Assembly (NCBI GenBank): GCA_947311845.1
Contig: CAMZMU010000062.1
Location: 47,771,879-47,835,878 of the forward strand
DNA: 64,000 nucleotides
Direction of reading: 5' to 3'
DNA from: Poa pratensis
Taxonomy: Eukaryota; Streptophyta; Magnoliopsida; Poales; Poaceae
This document shows, in pieces, positions 12,491 to 24,144 of the stretch. The translations under genes were made by a program, and so were the position numbers. Each line of letters begins with the position of its first letter. Position 1 is the first letter of the stretch. Under the pieces are notes generated by a model, which searched no databases, was not told the DNA's origin, and saw only the letters and a program-made list of their open reading frames with translations.

Positions 12491-12820
12491 TTATGCGAGC
12501 CATGCGGTAACATTGGAAGCAACTTTCCCACCATACCTGCGGTACACAGATGGAAGGTCGAAGTCCCGCTGCTCCGAGGCCACGTAGATGCACATGCAAC
12601 ATAAGCCTTTGTCGACGTTGGAATCCGGGATGGTGTCTAGAGCATAAAGAAGGGTGTCGCAGCACGATCCTGTCAGTGCCTCTCGGGACTCCCGGCATGA
12701 GAGTGCAGCAAGGCTAGTGAGGGTTGGCTTGAAGGTGTGAGGCGGCAATCCGGACGTCAGCGGCGACAAAGAAGAAACCAGGGCAAGCATGGCCGAAAAC
12801 AAAACAACAAAGCGTGCCAT
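12491..12820 (-). CDS. Small secreted cysteine-rich protein, possibly LTP/bifunctional-inhibitor-like
   Basis: A 109-residue ORF. Residues 1-24 form a hydrophobic signal peptide (MARFVVLFSAMLALVSS...), so secretion is likely. The mature part has six Cys at 42, 53, 54, 74, 75 and 77: C-x10-CC-x19-CC-x-C. The CC..CxC core with about 20 residues between, followed by a Leu-Pro-containing segment, resembles the eight-cysteine motif of non-specific lipid-transfer/seed-storage proteins. The last Cys positions are absent (RRYGG stands where an RC or LC would be expected), so it would be divergent or damaged. One uninterrupted exon; the Met is the only one that keeps the signal peptide. It lies between the tRNA and the BBE-like cluster with no operon-like link. 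Function unknown; it may also be an orphan ORF. Confidence 0.55.
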   Translation of the reverse strand: MARFVVLFSAMLALVSSLSPLTSGLPPHTFKPTLTSLAALSCRESREALTGSCCDTLLYALDTIPDSNVDKGLCCMCIYVASEQRDFDLPSVYRRYGGKVASNVTAWLA

Positions 12821-13527
12821 CTTTTCACCTAGCCGAGGATTAGATTAAGAGAGACGACATGTTCATTAAATTAAGGTAGTCAACATTTCTCAAAACAAAC
12901 TCCACCAGCCAACATAGTGGCCACTACTGTGAGAACTACAATCAAGATGATGGTGGTTTTTCCTTCTTTGTCCTCTCCTCTTTAGCCCTTCTTTTGGCAC
13001 TAGATGAAGGGTGGGGGGGAGGGGGGAGGCACATCAACGTGGCAAGGATCTGAAAATTAATTCAGCAATACAATCTAGAGTGAGGAGGGGGCGGTGCCCC
13101 CCAGGCATTACGATGGTGGACCGCATGAGATATGCAATTGCTAGGCTGCCACCTATCTGCCTCACCTTTTTTGAAATTAGGAAACAGTAAAAAGAGATGA
13201 ATTCATTGAAAGTAGACTGAGTTTAATTTAGAACAACAGTGAGAGCAGACACAAACCTTGGCGCGACATGAACCAGGTTCGGGCGGGTGACTGATATGGA
13301 AAGACATTTACCGCACTGCGACATCGCTTGATTGGAATATATACGTACTTAGGATTAAAATTGTCCAAAAAAAACTATCACAAAATGTATGCTCCAAAAT
13401 TAATTGGAGGATTTTACGATGCTCGAGTGTCATTTATTGAAGAAGATGCTCTAGTGTGATCAATGTTTATACTTGAGTTTTTCTTCGTGTTCAAATAACA
13501 TTGTTAAGATTCATGTAAGATTTTTTT
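12821..13527. other. Intergenic sequence, nothing recognised
   Basis: Mixed-composition spacer with a G-run ('ggtgggggggagggggga') near 13012. No ORF, TIR, LTR end or RNA fold was recognised. Confidence 0.4.
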
Positions 13528-14377
13528 CGATAAATGAAGTGCTATTAAATCAAACATCACAAAGATACACATTGTCCAACAAGTGTCAACGTTCAAACTA
13601 GAAATACATTGACAATGTCTGATAAGTATGATATGAGATAGTTAAGGCGTTGGAGGATATATCCAAAGAGTAAACTGGGTATATGAGTATACAGAGATCC
13701 ATTTCTTCACGACGTTGGACGAAATACCACACACGAGCCAATACGTACATGAGTGTATAACCTGCAGTTGAGAAGGAACCTTCTTTTATCAAACAAAATG
13801 TCATTTAAATAGCAAGCACAAGGCCCCGCCACACCGAGATATGAGAACTAAACCTCCTATGAGTTCTTCAATTGTCGAACATTTTTGACACACATTGAGG
13901 TGGACAGAGATTCAAAGCCACTTGAACAATATACTTCACATCTCGATTAAAATTGCACCACCCAAAATAGTGTTTTTGTCAACTCGTCATGATTGCAAAA
14001 AAGAACATGTAAATATACATCAAAGTAAGGTGTGTTATGTAAAATTGGATGGACTTAATGATGAGGATTGGACAAAGTTCGAGGAGCATGCCATAAGATG
14101 TTGCACCAATCTCGAAATTTCAAGGGTCTGGCTTACATACAGAAGTGAATGCATTTTCCTAGAAATTTGAGGTGATACAAAGCAACATTAACGTACACGA
14201 TAACTTGTTGCCTCTCGATTCACAACATATCATAGTCAATTACAGCACGATGTGCAAATAATTAAGGCTGAACATGCATATATTCAGAACACATCATCAA
14301 TCAATCGGTATGATCCACGCGAGCCACATTCATCGAGATGAGCTGGTTATTACCAAGTGTTGGGATGATCTGCTCGC
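13528..14377. repeat. Segmental duplicate: BBE-like 3' flank (copy at 62847-63661)
   Basis: Collinear with 62847-63661 ('gaagtgctattaaatcaaac...' through to the BBE stop region). Both contain the same open frame on the minus strand (13598-13804 and 62917-63123, 68 aa each, ending TYQTLSMYF and NYQTLSMYF). Part of it (from about 13985) also matches 52957-53250 downstream of pseudogene B. The shared ORF is probably only duplicated non-coding DNA, because no domain is recognisable. Confidence 0.8.
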
Positions 14378-15842
14378 TTCTGAAGTAGTCACTGGGATCG
14401 ATCTGAGCCTTCGCCATTGCCAGCCTCCTGAAGTTACCCTCGTAGTACTTCTCGCCCCAAACCCTGCCGGCCTCGAAGCTCGTGACGTTGCCGACGACGA
14501 CGTTTTGGCCGAGCCAAAGGTCTTTGTAGTTCACGTACGCCTCCCTCGGTTTGTTGCTCACGTGGGGCTGCATGAACGCGTAAAAGTCCCTGACCCACCC
14601 CATCCGTGCCGCCTCCTCAGCGGCACCATTCCAGAAGTTCATGTACTGGATGTTGTACAGCACGCCGGCGCGATGCGGGAATGGCGTCTCGGATTCCGAG
14701 ACGCTGGCGACTTTGCCACCATAGGGTTCCAGGACTATCAGCCCGGCGTTCTGCCTCGCGAGCCAGCTCGAAAAGATCTCCGCCCATTTGTCCCCGGAGA
14801 TGGGTTGCCGGACGTAGTCCGAGGTGGCCTTGCTGAAGACGTCGTCCACGGGGAGGCTCCGCTTCAGGATGTCGTCCACGGTGGCGCTAGGGCCGAGAGG
14901 TAAATGAAGGCTACTGACTGGAGCCAGGTCATCTCCTTGCAGTGCGTCCGGTTCACACCGAGCTCCGGGAACCGGCTGTCCATCACCGGTAGGAGCGCGT
15001 CGCAGGTGCCTAGGTACAGGGACTGGAAGTTGGCCACCTGTCCCTGGGCGATCACCCTCACCAACAGGTCGTTGGGGAGAGCTGGGGCGACCTGCTGCCA
15101 CTTGGTGATCATGTCGACGACGCCCTGCTGGACTGACTTGGTGACGGTGAACGCCGTGACCGTTGGCGGCACGGCCACGAGATTCACCCGCCACGACAGC
15201 ACGATCCCGAAGCTCCCGCCACCGGCGCCACCACGGATGGCCCAGAAGACGTCGTGCCCCATGGCGTTTCTGTCCAAGATCCATCCCTCGGCATTTACCA
15301 GCAATGCGTCCACGACTTGGTCAGCGGCGAGCCCGTGCCTGCGCAGAAGCATGCCGAAGCCGCCGCCACTGAGATGGCCGCCAACGCCCACCGTTGGGCA
15401 CAGGCCCGCCGGGAACGCGAGACGGTCGCTCACCTTCCCGATTGCGTGGTACAGCTCCCCGAGCGTCGCACCGGAGTCCACCCACGCGGTGGTCGGCGTT
15501 CCCCGGGTGACGCGAACGGAGCGGAGGCTGGCGAGGTCCACCACGGCGAACGGGGCCGCATCGGCGCGCGCCGACCTGTAGGAGAGGCCCTCATAGTTGT
15601 GCCCGCCGCTGCGCACGCGTAGGCCGCACGTCGTGCCTGCGGCCGCAGACGACGGTGGCCTGGACGTGGGAGGCGTTCGTCGCCGTGACGATGCAGAGCG
15701 GCCTCACCGTGGCCGGCGTGAGGAACCTCGGGTTCCGGACGGACGACGCCAGGACCGACGCGAACAATGGGGAGCTCTGGGTGAAGAGGAGCTGGTCTGG
15801 TACGGAGGTCGAGAGGCACTGGAGGAAGTCCGCTGTGGTAGC

Positions 15843-17090
15843 TGTTGGGTTTCGCCCGCAGGATCGAATCACATCAAACTAAACGGACACGAGACACTCA
15901 AAATTTATAGCCAAGGGCGCGTGTCGCACCCGTGTTTTTGAAGATGCGTCCAAGAGCTCATGGTTGTGAGTTTTTTTGCGGCAGTTGCGTTACTGGCAGA
16001 GAAAATTGTGTGCGGAAGCGAGCGAAAAAAAAGGAAATTGTGTCCTTGCGGTTCCGTTCGTGTTCAAAGTTCCGGCGAGTTCGTATATGGAAGTTGCGGT
16101 GCCCGTATACGGCGAGTTGTGTTGCCGCTGGACCAGTGGAATTGCTGTGAGATCGTGCGTTCGATCTTAGGCAAAGGTAACAAGTTCCGACGAATTCATG
16201 TACGGAAAGATGTGTTGCGCGTACATGAAGAGTTGTGTTGCCGTCAGACGTGAAGTGTTGTTCGGTAAGATGCGTCACCGACAACAAGGATAAGGTGGGA
16301 AGTTGTGTCCAAGTGCTGGTCTGCGGGAGTTCATTGCAGCGGAAGCGCGTCATGGTCGAGACACTCCAGTGAGCTATATCTCCAAGGAGCGAAGACATGA
16401 GACGTCATGGTCGAGGTGCTCCAGTGACGGTGTATCTCCAAGGGGCGAAGACGTGGGCGGAGACAAGATGGCGGGTGGCTATCTGCGTGTCTCAACGAGA
16501 AGACGAATACCAACGTGAAGATGGATGCGGACCGGTTAAGATGTGTTCCCGCATGAGACTATGCGTTTAGTCTGCATGTGGCACGCTAAGACGCGAGCGT
16601 GGACCGGTAATCCGGAGGACGCGTTGAGTTGAGTCATCGAGTTGTGAAACTACAGCGAGTTAAGACCACGAAAAGCACGAGGAGACGACAAGTTTAGACT
16701 AGGGGGAGAATGTTGGAAATATAATCTAAACTTACTAAAGAAGGAGATGTAAGTTTAGGTTAGTTTCCTACCGTCTACGTGTGTGCGTTCAGTTGAGTCC
16801 GAGTAGTACTAGAAGCTGGTACGTGAGTTAGGAAATAGCAGTTCTAGTTGGTGTTGGACTAGTATTATGCGTGTGTTTAGGTTGAGTACGAGGAGGCATA
16901 GGTTTGCTGAGTCGGTTGCTCTTACGTGTATATATACACGAGAGGTGTTGCGTGAGTTGTACCGAGACATTGAGAAAAACAGAAATAAAGAGGAAAAACA
17001 CGGGTGCGACACGCGCCCTTGGCTATAAATTTTGAGTGTCTCGTGTCCGTTTAGTTTGATGTGATTCGATCCTGTGGACGAAACCCAACA
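15843..17090 (+). mobile_element. Copia-type retroelement derivative with inverted LTR ends (1,248 bp)
   Basis: Inserted in pseudogene A with target duplication GTAGC at 15838-15842 and 17091-17095; copy B has the empty site. The right part is a normal 3' LTR end (polypurine tract near 16702, then LTR 16712-17090, TGTTGG..CCCAACA). The left end, however, is not a 5' LTR start: 15843-15939 is the reverse complement of the last 97 bp of the right LTR (95 of 97 identical). The interior encodes nothing recognisable. Its 5-bp duplication shows it integrated in this form. Confidence 0.88.
16712..17090 (+). repeat. 3' LTR of the Copia-type derivative
   Basis: Begins TGTTGGAAATATA directly after the purine tract 'tagggggaga' and ends AACCCAACA, giving 379 bp with short inverted termini TGTTGG/CCAACA, the typical Copia LTR style in grasses. 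The inner promoter-like 'gtatatatacacg' lies at about 16927. Its last 97 bp (16994-17090) reappear inverted at 15843-15939. Confidence 0.82.
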
Positions 17091-17285
17091 GTAGCATGGG
17101 AAGGGAAGAAGAAGAAGGTAGAGATGATGAGCATTGCTAGCTCCATGCAAAACAAAGAGGCGAGCATTGCTAGCGCCATGGTTCGAGACGAGGCCATCGA
17201 GCTCGATCTGCTTGCGTCGTGAACAAGAAATGATCTTTGCTAGCTAGCCTCTCTCTTTTCTCTAGTGCAATAAAGGACGTAGTTT

Positions 17286-17355
17286 TATGCTCCCTCTGTC
17301 CCGATTTAGGTGTCGCAGGCGAGAGAAAAATTGGGCTGAAACCCATTTTAGAATT
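17286..17355. mobile_element. Truncated Stowaway-like (Tc1/Mariner MITE) end; second copy at 55013-55081
   Basis: 'ctccctctgtcccgattta' matches the CTCCCTCCGTCCC-type terminus of Triticeae Stowaway MITEs. Only one end is seen, and the sequence runs into 'cccattttagaatt' in both copies. It therefore predates the segmental duplication. In copy A it is cut by the LINE-like insertion at 17356. Confidence 0.5.
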
Positions 17356-17986
17356 TTTTTTGCGAAGAGGGTGACATTGATATTAACCAAGCATCTTACA
17401 GATAAACCCAGGAAAACACGAAAAATACAAATAGGCCCTTGTCCTGGATTCCAGCTTCTTCTCCGGCGAGATGCACGCGCCGCCGGCATGGCCCTCCGCT
17501 GCTCCACCGCTAAAGCCTTGGACTGGGTGGGATCCCCGAACGGAGGGGTGGTCGACGAACATCAGCGCCACCGCGCCTCCATCCACCCGACGAGATCGGC
17601 CGGCTTGATCAACATCAACATCATCCCCAAAGTCGTCAACGCCGACGCCGCCATCACGGCCACCGGCGAGGGGATCACACGAGCCGCAACTCCCCGAGCT
17701 GCAGACACACAGAAGACGACGGATTCGACCTGAAACTCCACCGGAGCCGCCAGATCGAAGAAGAGCGCCGCCGTCTTCAAAGGCCTCACCGACCGCGCCA
17801 CCTCCTCCACAGCGCCGCCAGCAGCCACCCCACGCACACCTAGACTATATAAACGCCGGGATCCGTTGATTCCCCGCCCTCCCGCCGCCGGAGCGGCCGC
17901 CGGAGGGCGAGGAATCCGACGAATCGCCGGCGGCGAGCTGGTTTGCACGGGTTCGCCCAAAAACGCCTCCTTTCACTGTAGATGGG
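17356..17986 (-). mobile_element. LINE-like non-LTR element, copy 1
   Basis: Duplicated target GAATT at 17351-17355 and 17987-17991; the duplicate locus (about 55077) has a single GAATT, i.e. the empty site. On the minus strand the element ends in a short poly(A) preceded by a LINE-like tail ('tcaatgtcaccctcttcgc'). Its 5' half contains a GC-rich block with a TATA-like 'gtttatatagtctagg'. It matches copies at 57975-58616 and 63662-64000. No reverse transcriptase is encoded, so it is a non-autonomous LINE derivative or large SINE. Confidence 0.75.
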
Positions 17987-18556
17987 GAATTATGCCCTTT
18001 ACATTTTGAATTCTAACCACTTCTGGTTCCTCGGTCCCGCGAATCACGCTATCTTCTCATTCCACGATCCCGCGATCAGCTCGAGATCCCCGTCAGCGAT
18101 CTCTGATATTCCTGCTTTATCATTCGTTCTTTGCACTTGCTGTCAAGCATGAGACTCAAATATTATTTCCATGGACTGATTTGTAGTGTGAAGATCGAGT
18201 ACTTTTTCAAATCTGGTGAGCGCAATTGTTGCACTGGAGATCCCAAACAATCCACTTGATATGGCTCGTATTATTTTTTTTAACAAATCTGCCCTTCTGG
18301 ACAAACTAATCACACATTTGACACCTCTCAAATACTATTTTCAAATATGATCTCTCAGTTCGACGTCAAGTCGTCAACAAACGTGGTGCCGAAAATTTCC
18401 AACACAAATCTGTCGTGGCTAGGTCCGAGTCAGCCTCCCTAGCGCCGACGTAGACATATTGCGTTCACCACAATTTGCTTTGCTTGTTCCGTTCGTTTGG
18501 GTCCAACGCATGCATGGTCGACTACTAACACATGTATCGCGAAAAGCTAGTACTAA

Positions 18557-18819
18557 GACTACTCATAGTGGGGAGTATCATACACTAGTATCATGCATAT
18601 GATACTAGTCTATGTTACTACCTCTATAGTGGGTAGTAACATATGTGTGGTATCATATTTATTAGCCGATAGACTCATCTTGTCTCGAAATTCGTTATGT
18701 TACGGTATCTACCTATGATAACACCACCATCTCTTTCTTCTTTAATTGCATGCCACATCATCTTTTGTGCTTACGTGGCACTTATGTTACTACCTATGTT
18801 ACTCCCACTATGGGTAGTC
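18557..18819. mobile_element. Tourist-type (Harbinger) MITE
   Basis: 263 bp with inverted ends GACTACTCATAGTGGGG and, reversed, GACTACCCATAGTGGGA, flanked by TAA at 18554-18556 and 18820-18822. The size, TIR and TAA duplication fit Tourist MITEs. It sits at the same site of the duplicated segment as the different MITE at 57503-57775. Confidence 0.87.
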
Positions 18820-19828
18820 TAATGCATGCATGCTTTGCCTAATGAACGCCTCGAATCTGGCTTGTTAATTTTATGCATTCATGGTCATTTAATATTCATG
18901 CATGGTTGCTGGTCGGTAATTACCATGTGCTAATTTTGATTCATGGTCATTTAATATTCATGCCAACGCCCAAGGAATGAGGGATTTGTGTAGGTCCGAG
19001 CCGAATTTTTTGGCACCAAACTGCAACGGCGCCGTCCTACACATGTTCGGCTACATGTTTATTGGCGCCCAACCGAAAGGTCAAATCTAAAAATAGTTTT
19101 TAAGAGCGGGCACATGTGTGATTAGTTTCGTAAAGGGGCAAGATTTATTAAAAAATACATATGCCTTAAACAATTGTTGCCTTGTTTTTGTTTCTACATC
19201 CTAAACTATCCACTTGATATTTCTCATGTTTTGTACTCCGAATTTGGTAAGACAGAACGAATAGGACTTTACAAAGATATCTTGATTCTTGCTAATCTTT
19301 TTTTCTATGCACCTTGAGAAACTTACATGAATTCATATTTCGGTGGGTCGAGCATTGCAATGGACTTAAGCCTTGTAAAATTATTTGAGTTTTATTTCTA
19401 GATTTCAAACAATTCAGTTGATCTCTCTGTAGTTTTTTAAATTGGTAACACGGAACCAACAATCCAGATTTCGAACAATTCGGATGATCTCTCTATTGTT
19501 TTTTAATTGGTAACACAGAACCAACAGTTAATTGGAAATATTATTTGAAACCAAACCGTCCACGGAGCTAATAGTTGTTTGTTTTGTTATACAAGCAAAA
19601 CACAGTTTGCAGATTATATATTTGTTACCAAAAGAAAACGAGTTCATACATTCTGATACTTGTTTGGAGTTCATACATAGTGGTTCTTGAAATAAACTAA
19701 GAGTTCGCGAGATATATTATTACAAAATAATTATTTGATATGGTCAATGAACATTCAGATTACTGATTTCTCTATCATGCATGCGCGGTACCTCTCCGGA
19801 ATAATACCAATGTTTCCTTCTAAACCAA

Positions 19829-21140
19829 GCACACCGAAATATCTTGAAGATATCTAAATCGAGATCATGGCTAAACGGTGGCAAGAAATGAAGATATCCA
19901 TGTGTGTGACTAAGGAGGTTTTCCCGATAACAGATGTAGCTATCCACAAGTGGGGGCATGTGGATCCATTTAGTGTTGACAGAGATTCCCCGATAAGCGA
20001 CGAAGACATGGACAAGTGGGAACATGGATAACCGGGCATGAATAACCAAAATGCTTGAAGGTATCTAAAATTTGGATCATGGCTACCTGGTGCTAAGCAA
20101 TGAAGTTATACATGTTTTTGGGAGTATGGATGTTTTCCCGATAAACCGATATAGCTATCCACATGTGGGGGCGTGGGATCCCTACAGTATTTCTAGAGGT
20201 TCCTCGATAAGGGACGAAGACATCGACAAGCAGGGACGAAGCTAGAAAAATTTACCAATGGGGTCAGCTCTCTATTATAGTGGGTCCAACCTCTACAAAT
20301 AAACATTAGTCAGTACTAGTTAGTAAAGGATTTGCTAATTTTTATTGGGGTCAGCTGACCCCATTGCTTATAAGCCAGCTCCGTCCCTGTCGACAAGGCA
20401 ATATGGATAACAGGTGACGGCTAACCGTAAATTCTTGAAGATACCTAAAATCGGGATCGTGCCTAGTCAGTGATAAGTATTGAAGATATCCACCTGTGTG
20501 AATAAGGAGGTTTTCCCGATAACCGACGTAGGTATCCACACGTGGAGGCATGTGGTTCCGTATAGTGTTTCTAGAGGTTTTCCGATAAGTGACGTAGACA
20601 TGCACAAGTAGGAACATGGATAACCGGTGATGGCTAACTGAAAATTCTTGAAGATATCTAAAATAAGAATCATGGCTAACCGGTGATAAGGAATGAAGAT
20701 ATCCACGTGTGTGACTAAAGAGGTTGGGTTTCCAGATAATCCATGTAGCTATCCATGGTGGCATAGGGATCTCTACATAATTTTCAGAGGTTCCCTGATA
20801 AGCGACGAAGGCATCGACAATTTGAAAGATGGATAACAAGTGATGGCTAACCCAAAATTCTTGAAGATATCTGCGAGTGAGAACATGGACATCCCGGGTT
20901 TCCATGGTTGCCCATAGGTTCTTTTCAAAACCATGAAGATATCCACACGTGAGGAAATGGGCATCCCGATTGTCCATGGTTGCACCTAGGTTCACTTAAA
21001 AACCATGAAGCTACCAACATGTGAGAACAAGGAAATCCTGGTGGTCTCGCATGACGTTCTCTACTAAGGGGTGACGGGATTAGTGAGTTTAGATTCTTAG
21101 CTAAGGAACTTTGAAATGCTTTGAAGATATCGAGTGACTG
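19829..21140. repeat. 212-bp tandem repeat array
   Basis: The anchor 'cttgaag(a/g)tatctaaa' lies at about 19843, 20054, 20433, 20646 and 20860. Once the 167 bp of the hAT MITE plus its duplication is removed, the spacing is 211-214 bp throughout. Each unit also holds 'tttcccgataa' and 'gatatccac'. Units beyond 20900 are degenerate. Open frames across it (for example - 20351-20995) simply reflect the repeats. Confidence 0.85.
20231..20389. mobile_element. hAT-type MITE (159 bp)
   Basis: Inverted ends CAGGGACGAAGCTAG and CCAGCTCCGTCCCTG, with an 8-bp duplication TCGACAAG at 20223-20230 and 20390-20397. Its interior contains a second imperfect palindrome, 'tggggtcagctgacccca'. It is inserted inside one 212-bp repeat unit, so it is younger than the array. 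Confidence 0.9.
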
Positions 21141-21303
21141 TAGGAATTTGTGTCCACTACAAGAAATATGCTAACTTGTGACCCTCGATATTGGTCACAG
21201 AAATGGTCATGAACTATCATTTATGACCTTTTTGTGACGAAAAACGATTGGTCAAAAGATGAGCGTCACAAATGGCAGTATGTGACCTTTTTTTTGGGAT
21301 TGG

Positions 21304-22748
21304 TGATAACCCCCAAAAGCAAGGGATCACTGTAGCACCTCTCAATGTGGAAGTAAGGTATCGATCCGCAGGAGTAAGAAGGAAAAGTTATCTATTCCCT
21401 ACAACTAAAGTGTCACAAGTTTTAGTTGATTATGCACTAAACAAGTTTGGAGAACAAGATGGTTGGTTTGATGGATGTAAAAGTGTCCCAATCCTCTTCT
21501 TTGCAAGAGGACAAGACAAAGGTAGTAGCAAGTGAAAGCTCTCAAAGAGAGAAAGCCCAATCCTCTATGTAGCAAGAGGACAAGCTCAAGTGTGTGTTTC
21601 TTATAGGAACAATGGACATGGTTCATGGGTTCACTTAATCCTCTCTCTCTCTCATCTACGGTGATCATCATGTTATAGATAAAGTACACACAATTGTCAT
21701 GTTTTAATGGTAGTTTTTTATGACGGCTATATGTCCTAAAACACATAGTTGAAAGAAATACTCATTTGTGTTGCTAGGTCACCCTCGTAAGGCTAGCGTG
21801 GTTTCTCTCACTCCCACATCATACTCTTTCTTTTTACCCCCAGATAAAGGATGTTGGGCGGTACTGTGTCACTCAATACCTATGCCGTGTCACATCGGCC
21901 ATCCCGTATCCACATACATCATACTTCAAAGTATGACAAATCACAAAAGCTCCAACACAACGGTAAATGCATAACAAATCATCTCACACCACAATATTCA
22001 CCACAAAGGTATTACATAGATGACCGTAATCATGTTCAGCAGCTCATACGGTACTAATTAGTGAAGCTCAAGAGAGAGGAGAGATACAAAAGTTACCACC
22101 ACAAACCCTAGTCCAGGGGTGGACTACTCCCCCTTCATCATGGTGATGATGGTGAAGAAGTTCTTGTTGTAGATGTTGATGATGAACACGCCGGAGGGGG
22201 TGGAGCCCTCCGGAGGTGATTCTGGTGGCGTTTCCCCCCTCCGATCTTCTCCGGCGGCAACTTTCTGACTCTCTGTTTCAGTGTTCTGTATTTCTCCGCC
22301 GCCTCCTTTCGCGAAACGCCAGGGGACCTTTTTTTATAAGCGTTTTTAGGTCAAGACGGAGTCGGTGGACGAAAGATCGACGACAACGGAGCTCCGATGG
22401 AGAAACGAGCTGGGCCCACGCGGCCTTGTACTTTAGGCCACGTGGGACCCTCCCATTTCCAGCCTGTTGGGCTCCTGGTCTTCAATTTAAGCCCATTGCG
22501 TTCGTCTCGAAAATTCTGAACCGTGCTCTTTGACCTTGCCCTTTTTGGAGTCCCGAAGCTCCCGAAAAGTCTGAAACACTAAAAAAGACGTTTTCTGGAA
22601 AAACAGGGTTAATTCCAAATAAATGGGAAAACTATGAAGTATTCCCAAAATCATTATAAAACATTGGTATAACCCTTATATGATGCAAATATGATTGGAA
22701 TATAAGCAATTAAAGTGCAAAGTTCATGTATACATTTTACATGCATCA
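21304..22748 (-). repeat. 3' LTR of the LARD-like element
   Basis: On the plus strand it starts TGATAACCCCCAA and ends TACATGCATCA; reversed, it is TGATGCATG..GGGGGTTATCA. It is 1,445 bp and collinear with 39398-40843. A related LTR in the opposite orientation is the solo LTR at 43054-44779. Confidence 0.9.
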
Positions 22749-24144
22749 ACATTCCCAAGCTTAACCCATGCTCGTCCTCGAGTATGAAGGTGATAAAACT
22801 AACATGGACTTTGCAATTTAATACTAACAATGGATATCAAAGATGATTACAATTGCTACATAAAGTCAAATGATTCATTCTTCAAAGGAGTAGCAATATG
22901 CAAGATAGTTTATGAAGTGATATCAAGTATTCAAGACAAGGATGTTCATTGATAGTTCACAAAGTGTAACATAACAGATAGTAGTATGGACCACATGTAT
23001 GCATAATGATAAGTATGGACATCCTAGATTGGTCATAGAGTGATGATGAAAATCTGAATATGTTTGGTGGACACTTTGGAAAGATGAATAAGTGAGTAGA
23101 GGTAAAGCATGCCTAAGTTTCATCTAACCTCCAAACTCTCCTACTTAAGTTAATGATTGCAATGTGGTAATACTTGGTGTCAAGCTCTCATTCCCCTATC
23201 ATAGCATCTTGAATGATTATAGTTTAATGTGAGAGCAAATATGATTAGTGTGCTTGACAAAGTAAATGTTGGATGTCTCATGCCCCTTGAATACAAGTAC
23301 CTACACCATGATTACTCAACTTAGGAAACAAAGCAAGTTCAAGTTATATATCATTGTAAGTAATAATAGTATCATCAAGAGCGTCAACCGGGGTACCTCT
23401 TGTCCCAGGATATGGAACAAGCCCATATCAAAATGACAAGACAAACAAACAAGTTGAAAAACCTCAACACCCTTTTTATTTACCATTGGAATAGCTTTTT
23501 ATTGTAAGGTGTGTCATAGATAATTCACCATAGCATGTAAGTAAATTTTCACCATGAATAATGCATGGCTTAGATTAGCGGCCCAGGCGTCTCTCTAACC
23601 ATTTATACAAACTCATTTGAACTACTTCATTTCCACCTCATTTCACCATGATAGGCATCCATAAACAAAAGTACATGATATCAACTAAATGAGATGAAGG
23701 AGCATGTTGAAAGCTTTGCATGTGACAGCACATATGGGCTAACTCCCAACCTCGAACATTTATCAAGCCACTAGCATCATAATCTTAATCACAATGGGTC
23801 ATGTTTTATTTATTGCAATGATAGTAAAATGTGCATCAAGTTCATGAGAGCTATATAACCAACTTTTCCCATGGCAATCAATAACATAATCATTTTCATT
23901 CAGAGGTATAGATAACACAAATATCATGATGAACATACTCGGAATAGCATATAGCTAGTAGGTAGATATGGTGGACTCACTGGAAAAACTTTGGTTGAAG
24001 GCGTTGGAAACAAGTTTTTTATTTGTTGGAGTTTTTGGGCTAGCAAAAGGTAGAAAGTTGACCATCTAGATGCATGCATGAGTGTCCATAGAACTAACTA
24101 ATCCATGTTAAACCAAGTGAAATAACAATCAGCACCAAAACATG
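22749..24144. other. LARD interior, 3' side, non-coding
   Basis: AT-rich element interior between the 3' LTR and the nested Gypsy insertion. Only short ORFs (for example - 22923-23123). Starts with 'acattcccaagcttaaccc', the purine tract region when read on the minus strand. No protein domain was recognised. Confidence 0.6.

Larger units (their letters stand above)
14301..17197 (-). pseudogene. BBE-like FAD-linked oxidase pseudogene A
   Basis: Berberine-bridge-enzyme-like flavoprotein: secreted or vacuolar FAD oxidase/dehydrogenase acting on alcohols, sugars or alkaloids. Start Met at 17197 opens a signal peptide (MASSRTMALAMLASLFC...), then ADFLQCLS, the usual mature start. FAD-binding motifs are present: RSGGHNYEGLSY (the histidine that binds FAD) and GLCPTVGVGGHLSGGGFG (the cysteine of the second covalent link). 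The BBE C-terminal domain motif YVNYKDLWLGQN is present, and the protein ends VARVDHTD. Lesions: a 1,248-bp Copia-type insert at 15843-17090 right after the signal peptide, one extra base near 15623-15625, and two extra bases (AG) near 14895-14899. The two indels sum to three, so the last third is back in the original frame. Compared with copy B, the missing frames are obvious. Non-functional as written. Confidence 0.92.
17092..19828. repeat. Segmental duplicate: BBE-like 5' flank (copy at 54816-59405)
   Basis: Collinear with 54816-59405 from the signal-peptide region to 'gtttccttctaaacc', where homology stops abruptly in both. The copies differ by insertions: LINE-like copy 1 and a Tourist MITE here; a hAT element, another Tourist MITE and LINE-like copy 2 there. 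Both share a small internal tandem duplication ('cagttgatctctct' block, 19405-19530 and 59010-59150). Confidence 0.85.

Noticed and set aside
13598..13804. 68-aa ORF conserved at 62917-63123
   Set aside because: Conserved only because the DNA is segmentally duplicated; no domain, no second line of support.
14274..14903. Plus-strand ORFs opposite the BBE-like copies (also 53486-53797 and 54050-54350)
   Set aside because: Exact antisense shadows of the BBE-like coding sequence, whose codon bias leaves the other strand open.
15843..17090. DNA transposon or MITE with 97-bp inverted repeats
   Set aside because: A purine tract and a complete LTR-type right end (TGTTGGAAATA..CCCAACA) with a 5-bp duplication point to a Copia derivative instead.
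19829..21140. Protein-coding gene from the 214-aa minus frame at 20351-20995
   Set aside because: The product repeats every about 71 residues, which simply mirrors the 212-bp DNA repeat.
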